Of a DNA stretch of 24,149 bases, positions 15,651 to 23,936 are shown piece by piece (the first letter of the stretch is position 1; each line of letters opens with the position of its first letter). Source of the stretch: JBCCMQ01 sp039179985 (GTDB lineage Bacteria; Pseudomonadota; Alphaproteobacteria; Rhodobacterales; Rhodobacteraceae); contig JBCDED010000062.1 of the NCBI GenBank assembly GCA_039179985.1, forward strand, positions 1-24,149, read 5' to 3'. The notes beneath the pieces were generated by a model, which searched no databases, was not told where the DNA came from, and saw nothing but the letters and a program-made list of their open reading frames with translations. The position numbers were made by a program, and so were the translations under genes.

Positions 15651-16177
15651 GACGTCTTACGCTCGACGGTATCACTGAGGCCGTGGTCGACGAAATGGCG
15701 ACCTGCAGGCCGAAAGGTGCCCCTGTGAACCTTGCCGCCAATAGCTTCGATGGGTGAGGGGCGGCGTGGCAGCATGTCTTCCGAGCGTTCGGCCGCCTTT
15801 GCCTTGACGCTTTGCATGCGGCTGCGGGCCTTTTTGACCAGTTCTGTTTCGGTCACGCGGGTTGGCATCACATGGGGCGCTGCCACCCCGTTTGACCGAT
15901 TTGGCTTGTGATCGGGCATGGCGTCCGGCGCGGGCAGCAGGGCCGCCACGCGTGTTTTCTGACGCCGAAAGACGAGAATATGCCTGTCCTCGGAACGCCG
16001 ACCGATCCAGCCATATCGCTGGCCGGGAATAAATTCCGAGCGCTGGAATTCCCAACCCTCGTTGGAATACTCGTTCACCAGAGCGGCCATCACCGTTTCC
16101 GGGGTCTCCACGCGTCGCCGGAGGCTCCAACTGCGCGATGCCACCGGCGGCGCCGGGACGATGCGATACTCGTACAT
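15647..16177 (-). CDS. DUF4177 domain-containing protein
   Basis: The 176-residue protein starts MYEYRIVPAPP. Residues 1-73 match the DUF4177 pattern: a short beta strand, the NEYSNEGWEFQRSEFIP helix-strand unit, and an ILVFRRQ closing strand. Its function is unknown. The remaining 100 residues are basic and apparently disordered, with many Arg, Lys and Pro. ATG 16177 is chosen because AGGGGTG stands just before it and the domain begins there; an in-frame extension upstream to 16282 has no family features. The stop overlaps the bolA stop on the other strand. Confidence 0.78.
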   Translation of the reverse strand: MYEYRIVPAPPVASRSWSLRRRVETPETVMAALVNEYSNEGWEFQRSEFIPGQRYGWIGRRSEDRHILVFRRQKTRVAALLPAPDAMPDHKPNRSNGVAAPHVMPTRVTETELVKKARSRMQSVKAKAAERSEDMLPRRPSPIEAIGGKVHRGTFRPAGRHFVDHGLSDTVERKTS

Positions 16178-16552
16178 TACACACCCCTGCACCGTGTACA
16201 GGCTGACCTTAGAGGACGGTGCGGAGTTCCACCAAAGCATTTGAGGCAAAATTGCGGCAAAACTCTGGTGACGATTGGGCAACAGTCCGTTCGGTGCCGG
16301 GAACGATCTACGCTGGGCCGCCTACCCGTCTGAATTCAAAATACTTTTTCGCGGACCCGGATTCTCAGCCAAGGCCACCAAACCCGAAGATCCTGTGCAA
16401 AGAGCGGTTTGCAGCCCCAATCCTGCCACATTTTCAGATGCGTCAAAGCCTAGAATGCGCCGGCTTTGGCGCTGCTGCGGCAACAGACGGAACCGGTTTT
16501 CAGAGGCCTGCGCCGCGCAGTTCCTCGAGAGCTTGCCGATCAACTGCTGCTT
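16178..16552. other. 375-base gap without a recognisable gene
   Basis: No frame here gives a protein I recognise, and no tRNA-like fold is evident. The stretch between the DUF333 stop and the DUF4177 start has slightly AT-richer patches, for example around 16335-16350. It carries a direct repeat of GGCAAAA at 16245-16251 and 16256-16262, an 11-base period. On the reverse strand this lies about 70-85 bases before the DUF4177 start, where a promoter or regulator site would be expected. A small RNA cannot be excluded. Confidence 0.5.
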
Positions 16553-16951
16553 TCAGCCCGGGTCTGCGTCGAAGGGGAGGCTTGCGAAGTGACGCACGTC
16601 CGAGCTCGGGACGTGATCTCCGAATTCCTCGCGGAAGAAGTCCCAGGCGTCCTCCTCGCGGCCGTCGGGAAAAATGCACACACCGTACTCTCCCTTCGCG
16701 CCAGAGCGGATCTGGTAGTCACCGCCCATGTTGACGCAAAAGACCGCTGCTGGGTTTGGCGCGCCGGTGTGCGTGTTCACCTCGCCCTCGTCGGTGGTGT
16801 GGTTCTCTGCAGGCCAGACCAGTTCCTGGGCGGCGGCCGGCGCCATGGGCATCGCGGCGTGCAGCAGACCTGAGACACTTTGCGCCTGCGCCGCCCATGG
16901 CACCAGCGCGAGGACCCCCGCTGCGAGGATCAAACGAGGGGGTATGGGCAA
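16553..16951 (-). CDS. Secreted DUF333 domain-containing protein
   Basis: A 132-residue protein with a probable Sec signal peptide: MPIPPRLILAAGVLALVPW ending AAQAQ, with cleavage near residue 24. The mature part contains the DUF333 signature, about residues 66-107: NPAAVFCVNMGGDYQIR and YGVCIFPDGREEDAWDFFREEFG. Its two cysteines could form a disulfide. DUF333 proteins are small periplasmic or secreted proteins of unknown role. The start is a TTG at 16951 with CAGGAG unusually close before it; no ATG or GTG in frame would keep the signal peptide. The gene lies 80 bases downstream of gatB on the same strand. Confidence 0.8.
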   Translation of the reverse strand: MPIPPRLILAAGVLALVPWAAQAQSVSGLLHAAMPMAPAAAQELVWPAENHTTDEGEVNTHTGAPNPAAVFCVNMGGDYQIRSGAKGEYGVCIFPDGREEDAWDFFREEFGDHVPSSDVRHFASLPFDADPG

Positions 16952-16959
16952 TCTCCTGG

Positions 16960-16978
16960 TGCGTAAAATGCATACGCA
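16960..16978. other. Hairpin just upstream of the DUF333 gene start
   Basis: TGCGTA (16960-16965) pairs with TACGCA (16973-16978) around a 7-base loop. It abuts the CAGGAG ribosome site of the reverse-strand DUF333 gene and lies in the 80-base gap after gatB. It could influence translation or mRNA processing. There is no T-run that would make it a terminator. Confidence 0.35.
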
Positions 16979-17031
16979 GTCTGCCGCAAACCTCGCGCGT
17001 GCCGGGTGAGGTCTAGGGTCGCAGGCCCGGC

Positions 17032-18543
17032 TCAGCCGCTGAGCTTTTTAGCTACGATCTCGTTTACGGCCTTGGGGTTGGCCTTGCCGCCCGTGGCTTT
17101 CATCACCTGACCCACGAACCAGCCGGCAAGTTTGGGGTTTACCTTTGCCTTCTCCACCTGTTCGGGGTTTTCGGCGATGATCCGGTCGACCTCGGCCTCA
17201 ATGGCGCCGGTGTCGGTGACCTGTTTCATGCCGCGCGCCTCGACGATCTCTGCCGGGTCGCCGCCTTCGGTGTAGACAATCTCGAAAAGGTCCTTGGCGA
17301 TCTTGCCCGAGATATCGCCTTTCGAGATCAGATCGATGATCCCGCCCAGTTGCGCCGGGGTGACCGGGCTTTCGGTGATCCCGTGGTCTTCTTTCTTGAG
17401 ACGCCCGAAAAGCTCGTTGATGACCCAGTTCGCGGCCATCTTGCCGTCGCGTCCTTCGGCCACCTGCTCAAAATAGCTGGCAGCCTCCACCTCGGCGGTC
17501 AGAACGCTGGCGTCGTAGTCGGTCAGACCGAAGCCTTCCATGAACCGCGCTTTCTTGGCGTCCGGCAGTTCAGGAAGGGACGCGGCAATATCATCTACCC
17601 AGCCTTGTTCGATTTCCAGCGGCAGAAGGTCGGGGTCGGGGAAGTAGCGGTAATCATGGGCCTCTTCCTTCGAGCGCATGGACCGTGTCTCGCCCTTGTC
17701 GGGGTCGTAGAGCCGCGTTTCCTGATCTACGGTGCCGCCGTCTTCGACGATGGCGATCTGCCGGCGCGCCTCATATTCGATGGCCGCCTGGATGAACCGC
17801 ATGGAGTTCATATTCTTGATCTCGCAGCGGGTGCCGAGATGGGCGAAGTCCTGCGTTTCCTGGTAGCGTTCATAGTCACCCGGACGACAGACCGAGACGT
17901 TCACGTCCGCGCGCAGGTTTCCGTTCTGCATGTTGCCGTCGCAGGTCCCAAGGTACCGCAGGATCTGCCGCAGCTTGACGATATAGGCGGCGGCCTCTTC
18001 CGGCCCGCGAATATCGGGGCGGCTGACGATCTCCATCAGGGCGACGCCCGTGCGGTTGAGATCGACAAAGGACATATGTGGGTCCATGTCATGGATGGAT
18101 TTCCCCGCGTCCTGTTCCAGGTGGATCCGTTCGATCCGCACGTGGCGGGCCACACCCGGACCCATCTCCACGATGACTTCGCCTTCGCCAACGATCGGGT
18201 GGTAAAGCTGGCTGATCTGATAACCCTGGGGCAGGTCAGGGTAGAAGTAGTTCTTGCGGTCAAAGGCGGAGCGGAGGTTGATTTCGGCCTTCAGGCCCAG
18301 ACCGGTGCGGACGGCTTGTTCAACGCAGAATTCGTTGATCACTGGCAGCATGCCCGGCATGGCGGCGTCTACGAAGGCGACATTGGCGTTGGGTTCGGCC
18401 CCGAACGCCGTCGAAGCGCCGGAGAAGAGCTTGGCGTTCGACGACACCTGGGCGTGCACCTCCATCCCGATGACCAGTTCCCAGTCCTGGCGCGCTCCGG
18501 CGATGACTTTGGGTTTCGGGGCTTCGAAGGTCAGGTCCAGCAT
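17032..18543 (-). CDS. gatB: Asp-tRNA(Asn)/Glu-tRNA(Gln) amidotransferase subunit B
   Basis: GatB is the kinase and tRNA-binding subunit of the GatCAB transamidase, which converts mischarged Glu-tRNA(Gln) (and Asp-tRNA(Asn)) to the correct amidated form in bacteria lacking the matching synthetase. The 503-residue protein has the usual length. Landmarks are WELVIGMEVHAQ (21-32), KLFSGAS, the FDRKNYFYPDLPQGYQISQ segment (93-111), and IHLEQDAGKSIHD with a nearby DLNRTGVALMEIVS. A C-terminal YqeY-like helical tail (from about 355) ends NPKAVNEIVAKKLSG. GGAG precedes ATG 18543. gatA and gatC are not adjacent. It is divergent from the lipoprotein gene across 179 bases. Confidence 0.97.
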   Translation of the reverse strand: MLDLTFEAPKPKVIAGARQDWELVIGMEVHAQVSSNAKLFSGASTAFGAEPNANVAFVDAAMPGMLPVINEFCVEQAVRTGLGLKAEINLRSAFDRKNYFYPDLPQGYQISQLYHPIVGEGEVIVEMGPGVARHVRIERIHLEQDAGKSIHDMDPHMSFVDLNRTGVALMEIVSRPDIRGPEEAAAYIVKLRQILRYLGTCDGNMQNGNLRADVNVSVCRPGDYERYQETQDFAHLGTRCEIKNMNSMRFIQAAIEYEARRQIAIVEDGGTVDQETRLYDPDKGETRSMRSKEEAHDYRYFPDPDLLPLEIEQGWVDDIAASLPELPDAKKARFMEGFGLTDYDASVLTAEVEAASYFEQVAEGRDGKMAANWVINELFGRLKKEDHGITESPVTPAQLGGIIDLISKGDISGKIAKDLFEIVYTEGGDPAEIVEARGMKQVTDTGAIEAEVDRIIAENPEQVEKAKVNPKLAGWFVGQVMKATGGKANPKAVNEIVAKKLSG

Positions 18544-18722
18544 GGGGTCGCTCCGGCGGAAAATGGATCGGTGGCTTTCCTAGTGGACCACGGGTGGCGG
18601 GGCAAGGCTTGGCGGGCGCTTGCCGACGCGGGTCCGCAAAACCGGCAAAGACTTGCAAGATGAATGCGGTTTCGGTTTTCTCGCTTGGGTGGGCGGTGGC
18701 AGATTTGCGTGTGGAGGAAGAT

Positions 18723-19343
18723 ATGTCCATGACATGGGGCCGTGGTCTTGCGGCGACAGGGGCTTTCGCGGTGCTTTTCGGCTGTACCGAAATCGTAGAG
18801 CGCGCGGCGCCAGAGATCGCGCCGGCCGATCCGCCGGCGGCCCGCTGGGATCATCACCCCAACGGCGAAGAATGGACAGGCACGGTCGTTTCCACCCTGT
18901 CGACCCACGGGGCGCCGCTGGTGCAGGTCGTGCCCCAGGATATGGACAGGTGGTGCCCGGCCTATGCCACGGCCAGCGAAGACCAGCGAAAGGCGTTCTG
19001 GGTGGGCCTGTTGTCGTCGCTTGCCAAACACGAGAGCACATGGCAGCCAACCGTGTCCGGCGGGAACGGACGGTGGCACGGGCTCTTGCAGATCAGTCCG
19101 GGCACAGCCCGCGGCTACGGCTGTGCGGCCCGGTCTGCTGAAACGCTAAAAGACGGCTCGGCCAACCTCAGCTGCGGCATCCGGATCATGGCCTCGACTG
19201 TGCCGCGCGACGGCGTGATCTCGGCAGGAGGCGGCGGCGTCGCGGCGGACTGGGGCCCGTTCCACCAAAGCCGCAAGCGCGAGGATATGCGCCAGTGGGT
19301 GTCGAACCAGAGCTATTGCCAACTGCCTGCGGGGGCCGGTTAG
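18723..19343 (+). CDS. Lytic transglycosylase-like lipoprotein (SLT-type fold)
   Basis: A 206-residue probable lipoprotein. The signal is MSMTWGRGLAATGAFAV followed by the lipobox LFGC, with C21 the predicted lipidated residue. The mature protein carries a short lysozyme-like region. LAKHESTW has a candidate catalytic glutamate (E104), and GLLQISPGTARGYGC (120-134) corresponds to the GLMQI motif of SLT lytic transglycosylases. Such enzymes cleave murein between MurNAc and GlcNAc. Four cysteines in the mature region may form disulfides. ATG 18723 has GGAGGA just before it. An upstream in-frame ATG at 18660 would bury the lipobox and is rejected. It converges on the acyltransferase gene with an 18-base gap. 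Confidence 0.78.
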   Translation: MSMTWGRGLAATGAFAVLFGCTEIVERAAPEIAPADPPAARWDHHPNGEEWTGTVVSTLSTHGAPLVQVVPQDMDRWCPAYATASEDQRKAFWVGLLSSLAKHESTWQPTVSGGNGRWHGLLQISPGTARGYGCAARSAETLKDGSANLSCGIRIMASTVPRDGVISAGGGGVAADWGPFHQSRKREDMRQWVSNQSYCQLPAGAG

Positions 19344-19361
19344 TCCGGCCAGCTTACGCCG

Positions 19362-20216
19362 CTAGACCCACGAGGGCCGGCGCGTCGCGCGCACTAAAGA
19401 CACCGACTGTGCGGCGTCGCCAAGGCGGAGCGTTGCACGCTTCAGAAACTCCGTGGCCTCGTCGGACTTCGCCGGCAGCGCATTGGGAGAAATCTGCTCG
19501 CCGACGGTAATGCGGAAGGGCTGACGGTCCTTGTTCAGGGTCTCGTGGAACAGCGTGATGTCCCGCAGCGTCGGGTGGATCTTGTCGAAAAGATAAAACA
19601 GCACCGAGTTCCGGGCGCGGATGTTGATCGGGATCACCGGCAGCCGGTACTTGCGCGCCAGCATCGCCGCCGAGGTCATCCACTCGCGTTCATGGAGTTG
19701 CAGGCCGCGCCGTTTGGCCAGCCGCCCCGAGGGGAAGATCACCCCGAGCCGTCCTTCGGACACGGCCTGACGGGTGTAGGCCATGGTTTCGCGGGTTTTG
19801 CCATGAGTCCGCTTTTCGGGACGCCACTCAACGGGCGCGATCATCGAGTGCATCTGCGGCAGCACGCGCAGGATGTCGACGTTGGCATAAAAGAACAGAT
19901 CGGGCCGGAAGGGACGCAGGACGGCATCCATAATGATTCCGTCAGCAATTCCGGTGGGATGGTTCGCCACGATCAGCGCGGGTCCGTGGCTGGGCACATT
20001 TGCGAGGCCCGAGACACTCACATCCATTGCAAGCCGTTTGGCCATCTCGGTCATGATCCGGTCCGACGGTAGCTCCCGCAACACCTCGCCCAGGGCGATG
20101 GTCTTGTTGTAGCCGAGCATACGGTTCAAGGCCCGGCGTGCGGGAGGTGTCCAGAGGTCTTCCCGAAAGAGCCATGGCGCACGTTCGGCAATCAGCGGAT
20201 CGAGTCGGTCTTGCAT
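19362..20216 (-). CDS. PlsC-like lysophospholipid acyltransferase
   Basis: A 284-residue acyltransferase of the 1-acyl-glycerol-3-phosphate/OlsA-like group, which transfers acyl chains to lysolipids at the inner membrane. The catalytic motif is NHPTGIAD (85-92), an HX5D form with H86 and D92. The second block, VIFPSGRLAKRR (159-170), replaces the FPEGTRS of PlsC with FPSG, as in OlsA-like members. LPVIPINIRARN is the expected later strand. There is no clear transmembrane helix. GAGG lies 6 bases before ATG 20216. It follows the small membrane-protein genes on the same strand after 86 bases. The precise acceptor (lyso-PA or lyso-ornithine lipid) cannot be told; no olsB is nearby. Confidence 0.85.
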   Translation of the reverse strand: MQDRLDPLIAERAPWLFREDLWTPPARRALNRMLGYNKTIALGEVLRELPSDRIMTEMAKRLAMDVSVSGLANVPSHGPALIVANHPTGIADGIIMDAVLRPFRPDLFFYANVDILRVLPQMHSMIAPVEWRPEKRTHGKTRETMAYTRQAVSEGRLGVIFPSGRLAKRRGLQLHEREWMTSAAMLARKYRLPVIPINIRARNSVLFYLFDKIHPTLRDITLFHETLNKDRQPFRITVGEQISPNALPAKSDEATEFLKRATLRLGDAAQSVSLVRATRRPSWV

Positions 20217-20302
20217 GGACGCCTCATGCTTCAGGAATGCAACAGCGGCGTGACGCTATTTGTCTAGTCTACCAAATTCGCGGGCCAGGGGCGACCCGTT
20301 GC

Positions 20303-20716
20303 CTAAAGGTGCCGGACTTCGATGCCTTCTGCAAGTAAAGCGTTTTCAAGCGTCTGTCCGGGCGGCAAGGCTTCGCCGGGCACCGCCAGCTGCTCGCCCC
20401 GTGGCAGATGCAAATTTACGTCATCATGACCGTCGGACCACTTCTCGATGGTCACATGGGTGATTTCGTCAAGCGCGATATCGATCTCCCTGGCGCCATG
20501 GAAGGCTTTCAAACGGCCGCCATGGATGGACAACCCTGCTCTGGGATTGGCCACGAGCGCCCAGATGACGCCGATCGTCGCCGCGCACCAGAAAAGCCAG
20601 ATGTACCAGGGTGCCTTGGTGGCGGCGGCGAGAACGAAAAGGACGATGCAAACCGTGGCCGCGACAAGAGGCGCCGTCCGGCGCGCCTGGGTTGAATAGT
20701 CAACAAGCGGCTCCAT
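20303..20716 (-). CDS. Small two-membrane-segment protein, paralog of its upstream neighbour
   Basis: Not recognised as a named family. The 137-residue protein has two hydrophobic helices (about 14-31 and 37-55) followed by a beta-rich soluble domain. The soluble part contains GLSIHGGRLKAFHGAREIDI, ITHVTIEKW, LHLPRGEQLAVPGEALPPG and LENALLAEGIEV. It aligns along its whole length with the protein encoded just upstream (20780-21208), with similar helix spacing and a shared VP...PxGxxxExxL ending. It may be a membrane-anchored PH-like domain; this is an inference from pattern only. ATG 20716 matches the paralog's start. A GTG at 20773, six bases after the neighbour's stop, would add 19 residues and could be used by coupling. 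Confidence 0.68.
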   Translation of the reverse strand: MEPLVDYSTQARRTAPLVAATVCIVLFVLAAATKAPWYIWLFWCAATIGVIWALVANPRAGLSIHGGRLKAFHGAREIDIALDEITHVTIEKWSDGHDDVNLHLPRGEQLAVPGEALPPGQTLENALLAEGIEVRHL

Positions 20717-20779
20717 TGTGGCTGTATGTGCCGAAACTATGGCTTTTCCGTGGCGAAACGCCAGAAGTTCCACTGCGGG

Positions 20780-21208
20780 TTACGCAAAAAATCCACGTGA
20801 CACCGGAACCCGGCGTTCGGCCAGAACGTGCTCGATGGCCCGGCCACGCGGTACGCAGTCGAGGGGCACCCGCAGCGGCGGGCCGTCCCGAACGTCCAGT
20901 GTGATTTTCTGTGAAAGATCAAAACCTAGCCGCAGCCTGGCTTTGGTCACGTCGCCAAGTGGCACTTCGACGATGTCTTGCGTGCCCGAGCGCCAGCCGA
21001 TCACTGCGTCATCGACCCACAGGACTGCGCTGTGATCCCGGCGCATGTCATTGAGGGCGGGCAGGGTCAGCAGGGCGAGCGGCACAACGATCCAGAGAGC
21101 CGCGTCGAAAGCCAAGCGCATGACGACAAGACCCACCAGCACTGCGATCACAGCGGCCACTGACAGCGGTGCGCGGGCGCGGTGCCGGTATTCAAAAGGC
21201 GTGCTCAC
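20780..21208 (-). CDS. Small two-membrane-segment protein coupled to pepN
   Basis: A 142-residue protein with no recognised family name. Two hydrophobic helices (about 15-33 and 36-52) are followed by a soluble, strand-rich domain: AVLWVDDAVIGWR, DIVEVPLGDVTKARLR, ITLDVRDGPPLRVPLDCVPRG and AIEHVLAERRVPV. It is a tandem paralog of the gene just downstream. The start is GTG 21208, which overlaps the pepN stop as GTGA, so translation is probably coupled to pepN. The function is unknown; the layout suggests an inner-membrane protein with a cytoplasmic PH-like domain, which is a guess. Confidence 0.72.
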   Translation of the reverse strand: MSTPFEYRHRARAPLSVAAVIAVLVGLVVMRLAFDAALWIVVPLALLTLPALNDMRRDHSAVLWVDDAVIGWRSGTQDIVEVPLGDVTKARLRLGFDLSQKITLDVRDGPPLRVPLDCVPRGRAIEHVLAERRVPVSRGFFA

Positions 21209-23754
21209 CCCAGGAGGCGCGTGACCATCTCGGTCGTGTCACGGGACAGATCCTGCGTGCCAAGGATACGCTTAAGTTCGTCCCGCATCATTGCCTGCCG
21301 GTCCGCGTCGTACCGGGCCCAAGACTCAAATACCGTGCTCATGCGCGCCGTCGTCTGCGGATTGACCGGGTCGAGCCGGATCAACCAGTCGGCAACCAGC
21401 CGGTAGCCCGCACCGGTTGGGTCGTGGAAACCGGCGGCGTTCATGGCCAGCGCGCCAATTGTCGCGCGGAACCTGTTGGGGTTCTTCCAGGTGAAATCGG
21501 CGTGGTTGGTGAGCCTTCGGGCAACGCTCACGGCGGCCTCAGGCGCGGCCTGAGAGACCTGAAGGGCGAACCATTTGTCGGTCACGAGACGGTCGTCGCG
21601 CCATTGGTCGTAGAATGCTGCGAGCGCTCCGTCCCCGTTGCCAATCTGCAAAAGACAGGACAGCGCGCCAAGCTGCATCGTCATGTTGCTTGCGGCCGCG
21701 TAAGCCGCCTCGGCGGCCTTGCCGCCGTCCGTGCGGCTGATGAGGCTGAGCGCCGCGAGGCCGAGCGCCCGCTTGCCCGATTGCTCGGCATCGGGCGCAT
21801 AGGGCGCCGAGACCTGCATATCCGCGTAAAGGCCGGGTAGGGCATCCTGCAGATGCTGGGCGAGCATCTGGTTGATGGTCTCGGTCCCCTGCCAGATGGC
21901 CACGGGATCGGGTGTGACGCCGCCGGAAAAAAGCGTCTGTGCCATGTCGTCCTGCCCTGGCAGCCGCAGAGCGAGCGCCCGGAACGCGGGGTCGAGTTCC
22001 TGATCCTGAAGCAATCGTGCCAGCGCGTCGAGCCAGCCGCGCGAGGGCGCCTTGTCTTCGGTGATCAGCGCGGTTAGCTGGTCCTTGGCCAGGGCCCGCC
22101 CCGCTTCCCAGCGGTTAAACGGGTCCGTGTCGTGCGCAAGCAGGAAGATACGCGCGTCCTCGGAGACATCACGTTCCAGAATCACCGGTGCGGAGAAGCC
22201 CCGCAGGAGCGAAGGTACCGGTTTCGCCGTCAGCCCGCCGAACGTGAAACTCTGCTCGGTTTCCGTCATCTCCAGCGTCGAGGTCGGACCTACTTCATCG
22301 CCGCCCGGGTTCAAAAGCCCGACGTCGATCGGGATGACCTGCGGACCCTTGTCGGGCTGGCCCGGTGTTGGATCGGTCTTTTGCGTGAAGGTCAGTGTAT
22401 AGGTCCCGTCTGCCCAGTCCTCGGCCACCGTCAACTTCGGCGTTCCGGCCTGGGCGTACCAGCGTTTGAATTGGGTCAGATCGCGCCCGGTGCTGTCTTC
22501 GAAGACCTTCAGCCAGTCCTCGATCGTCGCGGCCTCGCCATCGTGCCGTTCGAAATAGAGATCAAGCGCGCGGGAATAGGCCGCATCCCCCACAAGACGC
22601 TTGAGCATCCCGATCACCTCGGCGCCCTTCTCGTAGACGGTTGCGGTGTAGAAGTTGTTGATCTCGACAAAGCTCTCGGGCCGGACCGGGTGCGCGAGGG
22701 GGCCGGCGTCCTCGCGAAACTGCCGGCCCCGCAGCATGACCACATCGTCGATCCGCTTGACCGAAGCCGAACGCATATCAGCCGAAAACTGCTGGTCGCG
22801 GAACACGGTCAACCCTTCTTTAAGGCAGAGTTGAAACCAGTCCCGGCAGGTAATCCGGTTTCCGGTCCAGTTGTGAAAGTATTCATGGGCGACGATACTC
22901 TCGATCCGCTCGAAATTCCCGTCGGTGGCCGTCTCCGGGCTGGCCAGAACAGCCGAGGAATTGAAGATGTTCAGCCCCTTGTTCTCCATCGCGCCCATGT
23001 TGAAGTCATCGACCGCGACGATGTTGAAGATGTCGAGGTCGTATTCGCGCCCGTAGGTCTCCTCGTCCCATGTCATTGAGCGTTTGAGCGCGTCCATGGC
23101 AAAGGCGCATTTGCCTTCGTCGGGGCCCGGACGAACCCAGATATTCAACTCGACATCCTTGCCGGAGCGTGTGGTGAACCGATCGGGAAACGCCGTGAGA
23201 TCGCCGGCCACGAGCGCAAAAAGGTAGGCCGGTTTAGGCCAGGGATCGTACCATTCCGCCCAGCCGGGTCCGCTGTCGCCGCGGTTGCCGTTTGACAGAA
23301 GGACAGGCAGATCCCCCTCGATGCGCACCTTGAAGGGTGCCATCACGTCCGGCCTGTCGGGATAAAAGGTAATCTTGCGAAAGCCTTCGGCCTCGCACTG
23401 GGTACAATACATGCCATTTGACATGTAGAGCCCTTCTAGAGCGGTGTTTCCCGCCGGGTCGATCTCGATCTCCGCTTCCCAGATAAAGGGCGCATCCGGC
23501 ACCGCGCAGGTAAGGCCCGTCTCGGTCAGTTCCGGAGATACGGGCGCCCCGTTGATCCTCGCCCAGATCAGCGAGAGCTCCTCGCCGTGCAAAAAAAAGC
23601 TTCCGTGAGCCTTGGCGTTGGGCCGGAATGCGATGCGGCTGATGACGCGGGTGCTGGAGGGTGCCAGGCGAAACGTCAGGTGCACGCTGTCTACAAGATA
23701 CGCCGGGGCCCGGTAGTCCTTCAGAAAGATCGTCTGGGGGGGTGCATCTCGCAT
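21205..23754 (-). CDS. pepN: Aminopeptidase N (M1 family zinc peptidase)
   Basis: PepN is a broad-specificity zinc aminopeptidase that recycles cytoplasmic peptides. From ATG 23754 it has 849 residues, close to the E. coli-type enzyme. The substrate-binding motif GAMEN is at 254-258. The HEXXH zinc motif, HEYFH, has H290, E291 and H294, with the third ligand E313 in LKEGLTVFRD. The N-terminal domain (about 1-190) carries YCTQCEAEGFRKITFY, typical of the E. coli PepN type. The C-terminal half is a long helical domain. The frame is open to 23835, but AGGAG just before 23754 and the family N-terminus favour that ATG. It heads a probable operon with two small membrane-protein genes and the acyltransferase. 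Confidence 0.97.
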   Translation of the reverse strand: MRDAPPQTIFLKDYRAPAYLVDSVHLTFRLAPSSTRVISRIAFRPNAKAHGSFFLHGEELSLIWARINGAPVSPELTETGLTCAVPDAPFIWEAEIEIDPAGNTALEGLYMSNGMYCTQCEAEGFRKITFYPDRPDVMAPFKVRIEGDLPVLLSNGNRGDSGPGWAEWYDPWPKPAYLFALVAGDLTAFPDRFTTRSGKDVELNIWVRPGPDEGKCAFAMDALKRSMTWDEETYGREYDLDIFNIVAVDDFNMGAMENKGLNIFNSSAVLASPETATDGNFERIESIVAHEYFHNWTGNRITCRDWFQLCLKEGLTVFRDQQFSADMRSASVKRIDDVVMLRGRQFREDAGPLAHPVRPESFVEINNFYTATVYEKGAEVIGMLKRLVGDAAYSRALDLYFERHDGEAATIEDWLKVFEDSTGRDLTQFKRWYAQAGTPKLTVAEDWADGTYTLTFTQKTDPTPGQPDKGPQVIPIDVGLLNPGGDEVGPTSTLEMTETEQSFTFGGLTAKPVPSLLRGFSAPVILERDVSEDARIFLLAHDTDPFNRWEAGRALAKDQLTALITEDKAPSRGWLDALARLLQDQELDPAFRALALRLPGQDDMAQTLFSGGVTPDPVAIWQGTETINQMLAQHLQDALPGLYADMQVSAPYAPDAEQSGKRALGLAALSLISRTDGGKAAEAAYAAASNMTMQLGALSCLLQIGNGDGALAAFYDQWRDDRLVTDKWFALQVSQAAPEAAVSVARRLTNHADFTWKNPNRFRATIGALAMNAAGFHDPTGAGYRLVADWLIRLDPVNPQTTARMSTVFESWARYDADRQAMMRDELKRILGTQDLSRDTTEMVTRLLG

Positions 23755-23826
23755 GGTCTCTCCTGCCCTTGGGTGCCCTAGGTGTAGCCGATGGGTCCGC
23801 GCGGGCAAGGCCGGGCCGCCTCTCAG

Positions 23827-23859
23827 ATTGGCCAAAATTGGTCAAAAAATATTACCAAT
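23827..23859. promoter_or_regulatory. Cluster of ATTGGY repeats between pepN and glcB, candidate operator
   Basis: Two tandem 10-base repeats, ATTGGCCAAA (23827-23836) and ATTGGTCAAA (23837-23846), are followed by ACCAAT (23854-23859), which is the inverse of the second ATTGGT with an 11-base spacer. The patch is AT-rich against GC-rich surroundings and lies midway in the 182-base divergent region. The arrangement of half-sites looks like a regulator site or overlapping promoter; the protein that would bind is unknown. Confidence 0.45.
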
Positions 23860-23936
23860 GGGATTGCAAGAGTGCCGCGCCGCCGCTAAGGCTGCCCGCC
23901 AACTGGATGCGGTCGTATGCGCGTTGGAGGACTGAG

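Noticed and set aside
16322..16543. 73-codon reverse frame in the gap after the DUF333 gene
   Set aside because: It has no ribosome site or family feature and cannot be told from chance.
16219..16734. 171-codon forward frame across the 375-base gap and the DUF333 gene
   Set aside because: It is Arg/Pro-rich with no domain, and it overlaps the better supported reverse-strand DUF333 gene.
17350..18663. 437-codon forward frame opposite gatB
   Set aside because: It is an antisense shadow; gatB is complete on the other strand.
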